DNA of 36,530 nucleotides from positions 1-36,530 of the forward strand of contig CAYXZQ010000013.1 in the NCBI GenBank assembly GCA_964469935.1, written 5' to 3'. Under the pieces are notes generated by a model that did not search any database, was not told the origin of the DNA, and worked only from the letters and a program-made list of their open reading frames with translations. Source of the stretch: CAYXZQ01 sp964469935. Lineage in GTDB: Archaea; Nanobdellota; Nanobdellia; Woesearchaeales; DSVV01. How positions within the stretch are numbered: position 1 is the stretch's first letter; every line of letters starts with the position of its first letter. A program made the translations under genes and the position numbers. Below, one piece after another: positions 6,895 to 14,524 of this stretch.

Positions 6895-7464
6895 TCATAT
6901 CAGGCAAGGCACCAGGGCCTTTGTCCTATTCCTGTATTCAGAATATTCCTGCTTGAAATGGCCGGTCATCAGCCTCTCTTCCTGGATTATCCTCATGACA
7001 GTGCCGAGCAGCAGCGATACGAGTCCGATGAAAGCGCCCAGGCTGCCCACAACAAGGGCAGTTCCCAGAAACATGGTTAGATAGCCTGAGTAGATGGGAT
7101 GCCTGACATAGCTGTAAGGCCCTGATGTGACCAGCTCATGACCTTTCTTGAAATCGATGGAATTGCTCCAGTTGCCTGCAATCGTCCTCCTTGCCCAGAT
7201 GCAGATGAACAGCCCTAAGATACACAAAAACACTCCGGCAATGCCTGCAGATGCGGAATCTGTCAATGCTATTTTTGGTATATGCAACAGGTCCGGCCTT
7301 ATCATGATGAAGAATGAAAAGCCGAACAGGAACTGTGCAATGGCCCTGAACAATGTGACAGGCCTCTGTTCTGACTGTTTCTGCGAGAACGAACTTGCAA
7401 TCCAGTATACTATGAAGGCTGTCCAGCAACCGACAACGACATATATCATGATTGAAGTTGGCAT
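6895..7464 (-). CDS. isoprenylcysteine carboxyl methyltransferase-like membrane protein
   Basis: A 189-residue protein with about five membrane helices and the C-terminal signature of the ICMT/phospholipid-methyltransferase-like family: GPYSYVRHPIYSGY (about residue 114-127), then EERLM and YSEYRNRTKALVP near the end. Family members use S-adenosylmethionine to methylate membrane-embedded substrates, though many prokaryotic members have no known substrate and some resemble NnrU or ergosterol-type enzymes. A TATTTAAA element at about 7491-7500 (minus strand) lies 27-36 bases from the ATG, supporting this start. No prenylated-protein partner is recognisable nearby. Confidence 0.8.
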   Translation of the reverse strand: MPTSIMIYVVVGCWTAFIVYWIASSFSQKQSEQRPVTLFRAIAQFLFGFSFFIMIRPDLLHIPKIALTDSASAGIAGVFLCILGLFICIWARRTIAGNWSNSIDFKKGHELVTSGPYSYVRHPIYSGYLTMFLGTALVVGSLGAFIGLVSLLLGTVMRIIQEERLMTGHFKQEYSEYRNRTKALVPCLI

Positions 7465-7530
7465 TTTTAATGACGCAATGAAGGGAGCTGGTTTAAATAG
7501 TTAATGCTGGAAATGGATGCCACGCTGAAA

Positions 7531-7737
7531 TCATCGGCCTTCCCTGTCAATGATGAACACGTCTTCGACATGCCCCTTCTTCAGCGCTCTTGCTATCTTC
7601 GCAGCAAGCGCGAGCGACGGGTTGTACCTGCCCTGCTCAAGGGAGATTATTGTCTGCCTAGTGACGCCTACATTTTCAGCCAGCTCCTGCTGGGTCATCT
7701 TCAGCTGCTTCCTGAGCTCTGTTATCCTCGTCCTCAT
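7531..7737 (-). CDS. XRE-family helix-turn-helix regulator
   Basis: A 68-residue, single-domain XRE/Cro-type DNA-binding protein: RITELRKQLKMTQQELAENVGV is helices 1-2 and TRQTIISLEQGRYNPSL the recognition-helix region. ATG 7737 is chosen because the domain begins right there; upstream codons in the frame overlap the previous gene. It lies 7 bases after the stop of the DUF2178-type membrane protein, so the two form an operon. Such XRE-DUF2178 pairs recur in archaea and Firmicutes. The likely targets are the two 17-base repeats at 8159-8175 and 8195-8211 that flank the operon's own TATA box. Confidence 0.85.
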   Translation of the reverse strand: MRTRITELRKQLKMTQQELAENVGVTRQTIISLEQGRYNPSLALAAKIARALKKGHVEDVFIIDREGR

Positions 7738-7744
7738 GGTCGCA

Positions 7745-8152
7745 TCAGTTGTATCGCAGAAGAACCCTGTACGATATGAAATAAACAAGGATTATCCCTG
7801 ATATGAAGTAGCTCATCACGTAGGAATACGGCAGGGCGATAGGCCTGATACCGTCGATTATCATGACTATGAATGCGAACAGGATTATGGCGATGAAAGT
7901 CACCCTTCCTGCCTTCGCAGCGACGAACTCCATCCTCTCGTCGACAAGCCTCTTCTTCTTAGTGAGCAGCTGAATCGAGATTAACGCAAGCATCACGAAA
8001 CCCACGTATATGAGCCACGTGCCTACTGATGCGAATCCCAAAAAGCTCTGGCCGATGCCATTGTACGCAAGTATTAGGCCTGCGAATATGACGACTACGG
8101 CAAAAGCGTATTTCCAGGCGACCCTCTTCATTTTGAAGTTGTTGCTTTCCAT
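7745..8152 (-). CDS. DUF2178-like four-helix membrane protein
   Basis: A 135-residue protein with helices at about residues 14-31, 38-62, 81-100 and 110-129. After helix 2 is a cytoplasmic KKKRLVDERMEFVAAKAGR stretch, typical of DUF2178 (VDER followed by a K/R-rich helix). No biochemical function is known for the family. It is paired with and directly upstream of the XRE gene, so it may sense a membrane or envelope state for that regulator, which is inference. A TATA element (TTTAAAT, about 8178-8185) lies between two direct repeats upstream of the ATG. An internal Met at residue 8 is an alternative start. Confidence 0.75.
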   Translation of the reverse strand: MESNNFKMKRVAWKYAFAVVVIFAGLILAYNGIGQSFLGFASVGTWLIYVGFVMLALISIQLLTKKKRLVDERMEFVAAKAGRVTFIAIILFAFIVMIIDGIRPIALPYSYVMSYFISGIILVYFISYRVLLRYN

Positions 8153-8158
8153 AGAAAA

Positions 8159-8175
8159 TGTAAAAAATATATTAC
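8159..8175. repeat. operator-like repeat, copy 1 (between TATA and DUF2178 start)
   Basis: TGTAAAAAATATATTAC, identical to the copy at 8195-8211. The inner 16 bases (GTAA...TTAC) are an imperfect palindrome with 12 of 16 positions symmetric. It covers the expected transcription start of the XRE-DUF2178 operon. Confidence 0.6.
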
Positions 8176-8194
8176 TATTTAAATGTTTCGATTT

Positions 8195-8211
8195 TGTAAA
8201 AAATATATTAC
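8195..8211. repeat. operator-like repeat, copy 2 (upstream of TATA)
   Basis: A second perfect copy of the 17-base element, 36 bases (about 3.4 helical turns) from the first, on the far side of the TTTAAAT TATA element. Paired sites around a promoter fit cooperative repression by the XRE protein. Confidence 0.6.
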
Positions 8212-8256
8212 ATGTCTGCTCATGAATACATTGGCAAGGAACTGATGCAGAAGGCT

Positions 8257-8736
8257 TCAGGCATCAAATGCGTCAGGTGCATGAAAGATATCTCCCTTGT
8301 AGAGCGTCTTCCAGTCCTTCTCCCATCTCATGACTTCCAGCATGTTCTCGGAAGTGTCCAGATCAAGCCTCATGCGTGACCTGGCAAACGGGGGGCTCCA
8401 GACGATGTAGGATCTGGATAAGTTTCTCTTGGTGATGTCATTTATATATCTTCTTGCGACAAAATCATCCGCCCTGGGCCTCATGTCTGGATAGTGCGGA
8501 GAATTTCCTATGACATACATATCCATGCGGACCGGTCTTTGGAACAGGGAGAAAGCATCATCCAGCATCTCATCAAGCCCGCTTATGTCCTCGACATTGA
8601 AATGCCCTGCAAATGCCTCGCAGGAACTCCTGTTATAAAGAATCGCTCCTATGCAGGGGCCAAGAATCCCTGTATCGACAATGTTTCCAGGAGGGATGTA
8701 GACCTGGTCTCCTTCAACAAGCTTGATATATCCCAT
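8257..8736 (-). CDS. CheD-like protein glutamine deamidase, orphan
   Basis: A 159-residue protein, close to the usual CheD length (about 157). Its catalytic residues have the spacing of Thermotoga CheD (Thr-x5-Cys-x16-His): T22, C28 in LGPCIG (CheD usually LGSCVA) and H45 in AGHF (CheD usually AHxMLP). CheD deamidates or hydrolyses glutamines on chemoreceptors and is itself controlled by CheC. There are no chemotaxis, archaellum or receptor genes in this window, and the C-terminal half is poorly like CheD, so a different target protein is likely. A TATA element at about 8757-8766 (minus strand) supports ATG 8736 as a leaderless start. Fold assignment rests on the Cys-His-Thr motif and length. 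Confidence 0.6.
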   Translation of the reverse strand: MGYIKLVEGDQVYIPPGNIVDTGILGPCIGAILYNRSSCEAFAGHFNVEDISGLDEMLDDAFSLFQRPVRMDMYVIGNSPHYPDMRPRADDFVARRYINDITKRNLSRSYIVWSPPFARSRMRLDLDTSENMLEVMRWEKDWKTLYKGDIFHAPDAFDA

Positions 8737-8784
8737 TGCAGCGCGGATTGAGCAGAAATATTTAAAAGTTCCTTCATACGATGC

Positions 8785-9321
8785 TCAATACTTTGTCCTC
8801 CGGGTTTCCTGGATGCCGACAAATGCAATTATCATCACAAATCCTGTCAGCGCCATCATGGGTATTGTGATGTAGCCGAAATAATAGAAATAGCTTGTCG
8901 AGCAGGGGACAGTCGCTGAACATGTCTGATTGACTTCCAGCCTCTGCAAGATGTATTGGACCACGGAGAACACACCACCTATGACGCTCATGGGTATTGC
9001 GTAATACCTGATGTCCCTCGCTTTCCTTATCAATGCGATGCCCAGAAGAAGAGCCTGCGGGTACATGAAGATCCGCTGGAACCAGCAGAGCTTGCACGGG
9101 GTGTAGTGGGCAATCTCAGAGAAGAACAGGCTGCCGGATGTCGCGACGAGTGCGACGATGAACGCAAAAAGGAGGGAATTCTTTTTGAGAAAACCCCAGA
9201 GCCTTTCAACAAACCCCTTCTTATTCCTGAATATCGCAAGAATCAGGACAAGCAGAAGGATGATTCCACCGGCTAGTGTGAGCGATGCAAGGACTCTTGT
9301 GACAAGCGATACCAATGTCAT
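8785..9321 (-). CDS. DsbB/BdbC-type disulfide bond formation protein
   Basis: A 178-residue membrane protein with about five helices. A first redox pair CxxC is C76/C79 (TPCKLCWFQR, directly followed by the Arg and aromatic residues typical of DsbB). A second pair, C134 and C140, lies in the following extracytoplasmic loop. DsbB reoxidises a DsbA-like thioredoxin outside the membrane and passes electrons to quinone. Compared with bacterial DsbB there is one additional N-terminal helix. No dsbA is adjacent. A TATA-like TTTATAA element at about 9363-9372 implies a leader of roughly 20 bases. Together with CcdA and TlpA at 17769-19638 it gives this region both oxidising and reducing thiol routes. 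Confidence 0.9.
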   Translation of the reverse strand: MTLVSLVTRVLASLTLAGGIILLLVLILAIFRNKKGFVERLWGFLKKNSLLFAFIVALVATSGSLFFSEIAHYTPCKLCWFQRIFMYPQALLLGIALIRKARDIRYYAIPMSVIGGVFSVVQYILQRLEVNQTCSATVPCSTSYFYYFGYITIPMMALTGFVMIIAFVGIQETRRTKY

Positions 9322-9455
9322 TTTTCACTGTTGAACGTGATTTTCAACAGGAGAAACCCTGCATTTATAAAAGATTTCCTTAATTATGGAGTATCAGGCT
9401 ACCTGATTTATGGATATAAGTGAAAGGATCGACATCAGAGATCCTGAGACACGTT

Positions 9456-10019
9456 TCAGAGCGAATCCAGGATATCCTGTGTCTTCCTGACCCTGCCCAT
9501 GCGCTTGAAGATGAAATTAACAGACAAGTCATGCATCTCTTTTGTGAACGAACCCATCGCATCCTCTGCAAAGACCTGGTTGTAGCCGTACTCATACGCG
9601 AACCTTGCAGTGCTCTCCACACCGTAGTTCGTGGCGATTCCGCAGAGGACGATCGTGTCTATCTTCCTTCTTCTCAGCTGGAGCTCAAGCTCAGTGCCAT
9701 AGAACGCCCCCCACTGCTTCTTTGTTATCACGATGTCCGAGTCCTGCTTCTCAAGCTCAGGCACAAACTCTGCCCAGTCATCAGGCATCTTTCCGCTGCT
9801 GCTCATGGCCTCGTCTGTCATCAGCTCGAGCCTGTCCTTCTGGCTGAAAACCACGTGGACAAGAAACACGGGTATCCCTTCCTTCCTGAAGCTCTTTGCA
9901 AGCTTAGCAGCATTGTTGACAATGTCCTTTGAAGTATGAGGCTTTGTCTCCCTTCCTGCAATGCCTTTCTGGAGGTCGATTATGACCAGTGCCGAATTCT
10001 TAAGATTGAGGTTTTCCAT
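9456..10019 (-). CDS. isochorismatase-family cysteine hydrolase
   Basis: A 187-residue single-domain hydrolase. The catalytic triad is visible: D15 in VIIDLQKG, a Lys at 100/101 in ITKKQWGAF and the nucleophile C126 in LCGIATNYGVEST, with the cis-peptide GIAT region. The family includes nicotinamidase, isochorismatase and N-carbamoylsarcosine amidohydrolase. The FYGT stretch after the Lys is common to the general family, and the substrate is not decidable. ATG 10019 is chosen because TATTTATAT (about 10041-10050) lies the proper distance upstream; the extra in-frame residues from 10082 would precede the TATA box. Confidence 0.85.
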   Translation of the reverse strand: MENLNLKNSALVIIDLQKGIAGRETKPHTSKDIVNNAAKLAKSFRKEGIPVFLVHVVFSQKDRLELMTDEAMSSSGKMPDDWAEFVPELEKQDSDIVITKKQWGAFYGTELELQLRRRKIDTIVLCGIATNYGVESTARFAYEYGYNQVFAEDAMGSFTKEMHDLSVNFIFKRMGRVRKTQDILDSL

Positions 10020-10088
10020 GCTAAATTGGGAAGGGAGCAGCATATAAATACCTTGTGAAACTTGCCTCGTCCAACTAGACAAGTATGC

Positions 10089-11513
10089 TCAGTTCCTACC
10101 GAATCCTTCTTCGATATGCGCCTCATCCGACACCATTTCGCCGAGCCTGACATCCTCTGTCACCCTGGTCAGCTTCCAGGTGCCTCTTGAGAACCATGCA
10201 AGGGCGATTGCGGCAGCGATTACGTTTGCAATAGGGAATGCGTACCAGATGCCTGTCTCTCCAAGGCTGGTGTGATACCCGAGCATATAAGCTATGGGAA
10301 ACCTTAGGACCCAGAGCGATACGATCGCGAGCATCATGGATATGAAAGTGTTGCCAGAGCCCCTGAATGCGCCGTTTAGCACCTGCTGGACACCGATGAA
10401 CCCGAACGTGAACGCCATTATCCTGATGAACGATGCCGACATCGAGATGGCGAACGCATCACCCGGTATGAACAGTGCCGATATAGGTGTTGCGAAGATG
10501 AAGAGCAGGACTCCCACTAGGGTGAGCGCGCCAAAGCCGAGCCATGCGCTGTATACGACAACTTTCTGTGCCCTCTCAATCTTTCCTGCGCCCATGTTCT
10601 GGCCGACGAGGGTAGACGTGGCCATCGATAGACCTAGAGCAGGGATGATGATGAAGCCCAGGATCCGAGTTCCTATGCCATAGGATGCAATCACTTCTGT
10701 GCCGAACCCAGTCACGAGGACTACCATGAAGATGAGGCCGAGCGCTCTTGTCGCCTGCTCGATTGATGCAGGGAAACCGAGCCTGAACATCTTGAGAATC
10801 AGCTTCATATCAGGCTTGAATTCAGAGCTTCTCACATGGATCCCGAATCTTCCGCTGTAGAGCACGATGAGGCCGATGACAGCAGAGAGCGCCTGCGTCC
10901 CGACAGACGCTACAGCCGCTCCGGCTACGCCGAATGCTGGAATTATGCCGTAGCCGAATATGAAGAGCGGATCGAGGATGAGGTTGAGCAAGACTGTGCT
11001 CAGGACTATATACATAGGTGTCCTGACGTCGCCGACCCCGCGCATGAGCGACTGGAACACCATGAATATGAACATGAAAATTATGCCCATGAACGAGATT
11101 CTCATGTATGAGAGTGCCCCCTGATAGATGTCAGGACCGGCACCCATCAATGTCAGGAGATACGGTGTCAGCAGGTAGCCGATGACAGAAAGGATGAGGG
11201 ATACGAAGAAGACCAGAAGGAGGGTCTGTGCAGCCACGTGGTCTGTTGCCTTCCTGTTGCTCTTCCCCTTGTACTGGGCAATCAGTATGGTTCCTGCAAT
11301 TGCAAGTCCGCCCCCGAGTGACACTAACAGGAATATGACAGGAAAGCTTATGGATACTGCCGCGACTGCGTCAGCCCCGAGCCTCCCCACCCAGAACGTG
11401 TCTGTCAGCTGGTAGGCTGTCTGGAGTATGTTAGCAAGTATAATAGGGACCGAGAGCATGAGCAGGGTCTTCATTATCGGCTCGTTCACAAGCGCATTGT
11501 CGTCAATTGCCAT
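10089..11513 (-). CDS. MATE-family multidrug/metabolite efflux transporter
   Basis: A 474-residue polytopic protein with about 12 helices in two homologous halves. It opens with NEPIMKTLLMLSVPIILANILQ and has QLTDTFWVGRLG, the typical MATE helix-1 region, and a corresponding second-half SIEQATRALG. MATE proteins export cationic drugs or metabolites using a Na+ or H+ gradient; the coupling ion and substrate cannot be told. ATG 11513 is chosen over an upstream in-frame Met because the TATA element (about 11534-11547, minus strand) overlaps that upstream region. It is followed 69 bases later by the isochorismatase-family gene, which has its own promoter. Confidence 0.92.
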   Translation of the reverse strand: MAIDDNALVNEPIMKTLLMLSVPIILANILQTAYQLTDTFWVGRLGADAVAAVSISFPVIFLLVSLGGGLAIAGTILIAQYKGKSNRKATDHVAAQTLLLVFFVSLILSVIGYLLTPYLLTLMGAGPDIYQGALSYMRISFMGIIFMFIFMVFQSLMRGVGDVRTPMYIVLSTVLLNLILDPLFIFGYGIIPAFGVAGAAVASVGTQALSAVIGLIVLYSGRFGIHVRSSEFKPDMKLILKMFRLGFPASIEQATRALGLIFMVVLVTGFGTEVIASYGIGTRILGFIIIPALGLSMATSTLVGQNMGAGKIERAQKVVVYSAWLGFGALTLVGVLLFIFATPISALFIPGDAFAISMSASFIRIMAFTFGFIGVQQVLNGAFRGSGNTFISMMLAIVSLWVLRFPIAYMLGYHTSLGETGIWYAFPIANVIAAAIALAWFSRGTWKLTRVTEDVRLGEMVSDEAHIEEGFGRN

Positions 11514-11609
11514 AAATGGGAACGAATCATGAGGTTTTAAATATTTTATGTACAAGTAGTAGACTTCAAATTTAATCAAGGAAGCGGGATTTCCATGTTA
11601 CATATCGTC

Positions 11610-12017
11610 TCATAGCAGCCTGCCAGAGAGCTTCCGCATCCCCTCATATGTCCCAGAATACCCTTCCCTTGCGCTGATTATCCTTTCCTTTGCCTGGAGC
11701 ATCCTGTCATTGTTCACATCCCTGTAGGCAAGGTCCATCACCTTCTTCAGCCCCAGGAGTTCAGGGTTAATGCCTGCAAACCCCGGGAGATTCATGGACT
11801 CTGCCCGAAAGAGCATATTGTCAAGAATTCCCCTCGCCTTTACAAGAAGCCCGAAGAACATGAACCTGAAATGCCGGAACTGCCTGAGCCTAGGGTTCAG
11901 GGTCTCCATGTCAAGGTTCTCGCATATGCTTGCAAGTATGCCGAGGAGATCGTCAAGGCTTGACGCCTTCATCAAAAAATCCACCAGCTGTTGCCTGTCT
12001 TTCTTGAGGAGCCTCAT
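11610..12017 (-). CDS. helical protein of unknown function, second gene of a pair
   Basis: A 135-residue, predominantly helical, basic protein (KKDRQQLVDFLMK at the N-terminus; RLRQFRHFRFMFF mid-protein; LQAKERII near the C-terminus). There is no signal peptide or clear membrane helix, only one moderately hydrophobic stretch near residues 50-60. The ATG overlaps the stop of the upstream two-helix membrane protein by four bases (ATGA), so the pair is translationally coupled. I recognise no family. A cytoplasmic partner of the membrane protein is a reasonable guess. Confidence 0.55.
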   Translation of the reverse strand: MRLLKKDRQQLVDFLMKASSLDDLLGILASICENLDMETLNPRLRQFRHFRFMFFGLLVKARGILDNMLFRAESMNLPGFAGINPELLGLKKVMDLAYRDVNNDRMLQAKERIISAREGYSGTYEGMRKLSGRLL

Positions 12018-12298
12018 TTTAGCAGTATGCTATCCAGCAGGTACAGGGCTACGAAAAGTATGGCCATTATCATAAGGGCCATGACTGTCGCGCTCGTGAT
12101 GCTGTGCCTGAGCCTCTTTGCCTTCTCCATCCTCGGAAAATGCGGGTACGTGCCTAAAAACACCATTATCCATATCACGATCCCGCCAAGGATTATGAAC
12201 GGCAGCATGAGCAGATAGTCCTGCATCCTCATCACCTGAAATCTTATCCAGAAGTCATCAGCACTGGCGGTTCGGGGATTTCCCTGGGCGGACTTCAT
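12014..12298 (-). CDS. two-helix membrane protein of unknown function, first gene of a pair
   Basis: A 94-residue protein with a polar N-terminus, a helix at about residues 29-49, a basic loop (HFPRMEKAKRLRHS) and a second helix at about 69-90. ATG 12298 follows AGGTG and lies 27-37 bases from a TATA element (TTTTATATAC, about 12325-12335, minus strand). An internal ATG at about 12232, also preceded by an AGGTGA-type site, is a possible alternative. It is coupled to the downstream gene by an ATGA overlap. The short cytoplasmic loop between two helices resembles many small uncharacterised archaeal membrane proteins. Confidence 0.55.
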   Translation of the reverse strand: MKSAQGNPRTASADDFWIRFQVMRMQDYLLMLPFIILGGIVIWIMVFLGTYPHFPRMEKAKRLRHSITSATVMALMIMAILFVALYLLDSILLK

Positions 12299-12395
12299 CA
12301 CCTACAGGATACGTATACATAGGATGTATATAAAAGTTGCATTTAAGGGATATCATATCAGATTTGAATCTGAGACATATCCTTGCTATCCATCA

Positions 12396-13391
12396 TTAAA
12401 CCTCAGAGATCTCATACTCCTTATTCCCAAGCCCCTTCTCCTCAGCATACTTTACCTGGATCATCTTGTCATGCGGATTCATCTTTGCGAATCTCTCACC
12501 GGCCAGATCAAGGCATGCCTTGTCTATCGCGACAGGATCATAGCCTCCGAGAATCCCGATATCATCCATGATTGGTTCCTGGTAGAGGCCCATGCAGTCG
12601 CATTCCTTGGTGATCTTCTTTGCGACATTGATGAAGATGCAGTTCTCCATAGGGACCATCTTGAATACTGCATCAGCGTAGTCAACAATCCTTTTCTGGA
12701 GGGTCTCATTCGATGTCGAGACTGCCGGGACATTGACAGCGCCTGACGGGCAGATGGCAATGCACATGGCACATCCCTTGCATTTGGAGGGATCGATCTG
12801 CGCCTTCGGGTTGAGCTTTATGGCATCGAAATCACATCCCTCGACACAAAGGCCGCAGGCAGTGCATGCCTCCACATTTACAGAAGGATGGACAGAAGCA
12901 TGCATATGGAGCTTGCCTCCCCGGCTTCCGAACCCCATCCCGAGATTCTTGAAAGCGCCGCCATAGCCGGCGAAAGCATGGCCCTTGAAATGCGTGACAA
13001 TTACCAGGGAATCATACCTCTTTATTCCGGCCCCTAGCTTGGCAGATTCCAGGACTCCCTTGTCTAGGTTAACTTCTGTGAACTTTTCACCATGCTCGCC
13101 ATCCAAGAAATCAATCTCAGCAAAATCAAAGCCATGCTCATGCGCAACCTTGAGGTGAGCCGTTGATGTGGTCCTCGATCCCCTGTAGAGCCCGTTTGTC
13201 TCGATAAGCCTGGCCTTGTGCCCGCTTGCGACGACCTTCTCGTATATCTTCTTGACGATCTTCGGATCTAGATAGGTATTGCATCCCCTTTCCCCAAAAT
13301 GCAATTTTATGCCGACAGTCCCCTTCAATCTCGAAAAGTCCAGTCCTGAAAGCAATCCATCAATGTCATCTGAAAAAAATATCTTGTTCAT
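12396..13391 (-). CDS. DUF362-family iron-sulfur protein with two [4Fe-4S] motifs
   Basis: A 331-residue protein. The N-terminal DUF362 domain contains KLHFGERG (about 29-36) and THFKGHAFAGYGGAFKNLGMG (about 133-153). It is followed by a ferredoxin domain with two clusters: C-x2-C-x2-C-x3-C (CTACGLCVEGC, about 176-186) and a second CKGCAMCIAICP (about 203-214). A C-terminal part bears a KECDCMG pair and a conserved GGYDPVAID. The biochemical role of DUF362 is unsettled; a cytoplasmic electron carrier or cluster-dependent enzyme is likely. An AGGGGG ribosome site precedes the ATG and a TATA-like element (about 13432-13448) implies a short leader. It is a single-gene unit. Confidence 0.85.
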   Translation of the reverse strand: MNKIFFSDDIDGLLSGLDFSRLKGTVGIKLHFGERGCNTYLDPKIVKKIYEKVVASGHKARLIETNGLYRGSRTTSTAHLKVAHEHGFDFAEIDFLDGEHGEKFTEVNLDKGVLESAKLGAGIKRYDSLVIVTHFKGHAFAGYGGAFKNLGMGFGSRGGKLHMHASVHPSVNVEACTACGLCVEGCDFDAIKLNPKAQIDPSKCKGCAMCIAICPSGAVNVPAVSTSNETLQKRIVDYADAVFKMVPMENCIFINVAKKITKECDCMGLYQEPIMDDIGILGGYDPVAIDKACLDLAGERFAKMNPHDKMIQVKYAEEKGLGNKEYEISEV

Positions 13392-13573
13392 ATTAAGCCC
13401 CCTGATTATTGATTTCTATGCCTGCAGGATACTCTTCTTATTTTTAACTTTTGCTGTCTCCCCCAAACAATTGCTCTAATTCTGGTTTATATTCATTCAC
13501 TATTTAATATCATATGAGAAGGCCTGAATAATAAATAAATGAGAGCAAGCAAAAATATAGATTTCAGTTCCAT

Positions 13574-13592
13574 AAAAGAAAAAAAAGAAAAG
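13574..13592 (-). terminator. T-rich terminator after the small secreted protein gene
   Basis: The purine-rich plus strand here reads on the minus strand as a long T tract (two T4 blocks and a T8) starting about 8 bases past the stop codon at 13601. This is typical of archaeal oligo-T termination. Confidence 0.5.
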
Positions 13593-13600
13593 GAAACGGA

Positions 13601-13816
13601 TCATTCCCAGCCGGGACCGTCAGCAACTCCGTCGCCTGCATTGGGCGCAGGTCCGGGGCCTCTGTAGTCCTTGCCCGGATGCGGGTACCCGTCACTGTCC
13701 CATCCAGGGCCGTCAGGCACGCAATCTCCTGAATTCGGCGCAGCTGCCATCACTATCCCGCCGAAGACAGTGAATACAAGCATCACCAAAAAAGCCACAG
13801 TAATTGTCTTTTTCAT
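13601..13816 (-). CDS. small secreted protein with two copies of a PN-x-GD-x5-DGPGW motif
   Basis: A 71-residue protein. Residues 1-25 form a Sec signal peptide (KK, hydrophobic core, AAA end). The mature part is about 45 residues, acidic and rich in Gly, Pro and Asp. It contains an internal repeat, PNSGDCVPDGPGWD and PNAGDGVADGPGWE, separated by a GYPHPGKDYRGPG linker. The first copy has a single Cys where the second has Gly. The function is unknown; the repeats could bind metal or a surface ligand. GGAGGT lies just before the ATG. It is divergent from a membrane-anchored winged-helix regulator across a region with repeated GAAAC half-sites, so it is probably that regulator's target. Confidence 0.65.
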   Translation of the reverse strand: MKKTITVAFLVMLVFTVFGGIVMAAAPNSGDCVPDGPGWDSDGYPHPGKDYRGPGPAPNAGDGVADGPGWE

Positions 13817-13911
13817 CCTCTACCTCCAGGCCCTCTAAAAAGGCCCAGAGTATCGTGATGCTGAAACCATATATATCTGTTCTTGAAACTAAAATATCTC
13901 TCATTAAATAA

Positions 13912-13929
13912 GTTTCAATATAATGAAAC
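13912..13929. promoter_or_regulatory. perfect 6-6-6 inverted repeat GTTTCA-N6-TGAAAC in the divergent promoter
   Basis: GTTTCA-ATATAA-TGAAAC lies between the divergent genes at 13816- and 13970+. Further GAAAC half-sites occur at 13863-13867 and 13885-13889, beside a minus-strand ATATAT TATA element. The inverted repeat ends about 10 bases upstream of the plus-strand TATA box (about 13940-13948). It is a candidate operator for the membrane-bound winged-helix protein. Confidence 0.55.
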
Positions 13930-13969
13930 CATCACAATCTTTATATATGAACCGATGAACCCGACACCC

Positions 13970-14524
13970 ATGATATCCAGAGGGAACCGGAAGATAATAT
14001 TAGGGATAGGCATATTTGTGTTATTCGCCCTGCTTATAGTGTCAATCACTATGTACCTGAGTCTTTTGCACCAGGAAAGAGAGGACACCAGGCTGAGCCA
14101 TAATCAGATAGACAACATGACAAAACAGGAGATCAAGGATTTCCTGGACCAAAGAATGGATGCGCAGTATGTCTATCACAGCTATTACCTCCTGCCGTTT
14201 GTCGCATTTATCAGCCTTCTTATCGGGACGCTCGTGTTCTACATAATGTCGGACAAGGTCATCCAGCAGGACCAATCCCTGAAGAGAAACGCAAACATAA
14301 TCCTGGACTTTCTCACATCCCCTGAAAGGAAGGTGATAGAGACCCTTCTTGAAAAGGGAGGCCAGGCAAACCAGTACGAGCTTTCCCGTCTTCCCGGACT
14401 CAATAAATTAAGGACCCACAGGATACTCTCAAACCTCGAGCAGAAAGGGATTATCCAGAAGGAGAGGATAGGGAAGATCAACAGAATAGTGCTGAAAAAG
14501 GAGCTCTATGAGGTATTGAAGTAG
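13970..14524 (+). CDS. membrane-anchored winged-helix transcriptional regulator
   Basis: A 184-residue protein. Two membrane helices (about residues 9-30 and 67-91) flank a roughly 35-residue polar external segment (HQEREDTRLSHN...), and the C-terminal 70 residues form a cytoplasmic winged helix (SPERKVIETLLEKGG, YELSRLPGL, KLRTHRILSNLEQKGII, then a basic wing). This MarR/IclR-like module on a two-helix anchor is common among archaeal one-component membrane regulators. ATG 13970 is chosen because TTTATATAT at about 13940-13948 places initiation near it; an in-frame ATG at 13955 is too close to that element. The external loop could sense an extracytoplasmic signal, possibly related to the divergent secreted protein. 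Confidence 0.75.
   Translation: MISRGNRKIILGIGIFVLFALLIVSITMYLSLLHQEREDTRLSHNQIDNMTKQEIKDFLDQRMDAQYVYHSYYLLPFVAFISLLIGTLVFYIMSDKVIQQDQSLKRNANIILDFLTSPERKVIETLLEKGGQANQYELSRLPGLNKLRTHRILSNLEQKGIIQKERIGKINRIVLKKELYEVLK

Noticed and set aside
6855..7084. Plus-strand TATA-like TATAAATAG followed by a 69-residue open frame
   Set aside because: The frame is antisense to the ICMT-like gene and has no protein-like features; the element is close to palindromic and may serve the minus strand or nothing.
9420..9932. Plus-strand open frame of 170 residues opposite the isochorismatase-family gene
   Set aside because: It is the antisense shadow of a gene with a complete catalytic triad; no homology-like motifs.
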